Below are positions 63,807-64,000 of a stretch of DNA of 64,000 nucleotides, in pieces. Under the pieces are notes generated by a model. The model was not told the DNA's origin. It saw nothing but the letters and a program-made list of their open reading frames with translations, and searched no databases. Position 1 is the stretch's first letter; every line of letters begins with the position of its first letter. The translations under genes were made by a program, and so were the position numbers. Origin of the DNA: DASZBX01 sp035943635. GTDB lineage: Bacteria > Actinomycetota > Actinomycetes > Streptomycetales > Catenulisporaceae. The stretch is from the NCBI GenBank assembly GCA_035943635.1, contig DASZBX010000033.1, positions 77,800-141,799 on the forward strand. Reading direction: 5' to 3'.

Positions 63807-64000
63807 GTGTCGGATCGGGATCCTCGGCGCCCCAGTCGGCCCGGAGCCTGCCACACCGGACAGGCCCTATCAACTCCCGGGCTGCATACCCTGGTTGATC
63901 TACTTGCTGTGGCTGGTGGGTTATGTTCGGGAGTTGACAGGACCTGCCCGGCGCGGCAGACTACGATCCGCCTGGGCCACCGAGGATCCCGATCCGACAC
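63807..64000. repeat. Long imperfect palindrome running to the window edge
   Basis: The arms 63807-63879 and 63928-64000 match as inverted repeats at 61 of 73 positions. The outermost 21 bases are perfect, and a block of 32 near the centre has 5 mismatches. The 48-base centre does not pair. The right end coincides with the end of the window, so the true boundary may lie beyond it. There is no coding capacity. It looks like a MITE-type element or a very large RNA hairpin. Confidence 0.65.

Noticed and set aside
63617..63898. Short frame after the WbpD-like gene
   Set aside because: It overlaps that gene's end and runs into the palindrome; no plausible protein.
63904..63916. Shared 12-mer TGCTGTGGCTGG between the left palindrome ends and the right palindrome centre
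   Set aside because: One short match in a different structural position (arm versus loop) is not enough to call the two palindromes the same family.

Overview
The window is a chromosomal segment of a high-GC actinobacterium, most like Streptomycetales/Catenulisporales. This is judged from the septation regulator SepH, DUF3000, a coproporphyrin-type heme trio, a xylFGH-plus-ROK locus, very high G/C at third codon positions and many GTG starts. No rRNA, tRNA, CRISPR array or complete insertion sequence was seen. All calls come from reading the sequence and its translations; no database search was run.

Left part (1-9942). A cut metallopeptidase gene is followed by a leftward four-gene unit: subtilisin-like S8 protease, ECF-type sigma factor, small beta-rich protein, and a TPR-CHAT caspase-like protease. 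A 165-bp near-perfect palindrome sits exactly between the last two genes. Next come sepH, a TRIC-type channel gene, and a VapBC-like pair whose PIN toxin is truncated.

Middle part (9955-36502), core metabolism. acnA, a frameshifted Uma2 nuclease relic and a secreted DUF1800/DUF1501 pair are followed by xylF-xylG-xylH-ROK, with a DasR-type operator upstream. Then come dxs, a VOC/AraC pair, fadA-fadB, an RNase D, a NarL/LuxR regulator, DUF3000, and the overlapping genes hemE-cgoX-chdC (hemQ).

Right part (36546-64000), cell-surface polysaccharide. After a truncated Doc toxin come a UDP-sugar 6-dehydrogenase, an L-2-hydroxyglutarate oxidase and two glycosyltransferases. A six-gene overlapping operon follows: polyprenyl-phosphate sugar transferase, Gfo/Idh oxidoreductase, epimerase, aminotransferase, NeuD/PglD-like acyltransferase and WbpE-like aminotransferase. 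Beyond it lie a 1255-residue exported protein with a dimethylformamidase-like head and two DUF4082 modules, a glycosyltransferase, and a leftward five-gene unit: Wzz-like protein, an apparent Wzy-Wzx fusion, a glycosyltransferase and two single-span beta-sandwich proteins. A second Wzz-like gene and a WbpD-like acetyltransferase of clearly lower GC3 face right. The dehydrogenase, oxidoreductase, WbpE-like and WbpD-like genes together fit synthesis of a 2,3-diamino-uronic acid nucleotide sugar. The window ends inside a second long palindrome.

Most interesting items: the dual-protease/sigma operon with its palindromic insertion, the single-chain Wzy-Wzx fusion, the scattered Wbp-like sugar pathway, the DasR-like operator on the xyl operon, and the two long palindromes.
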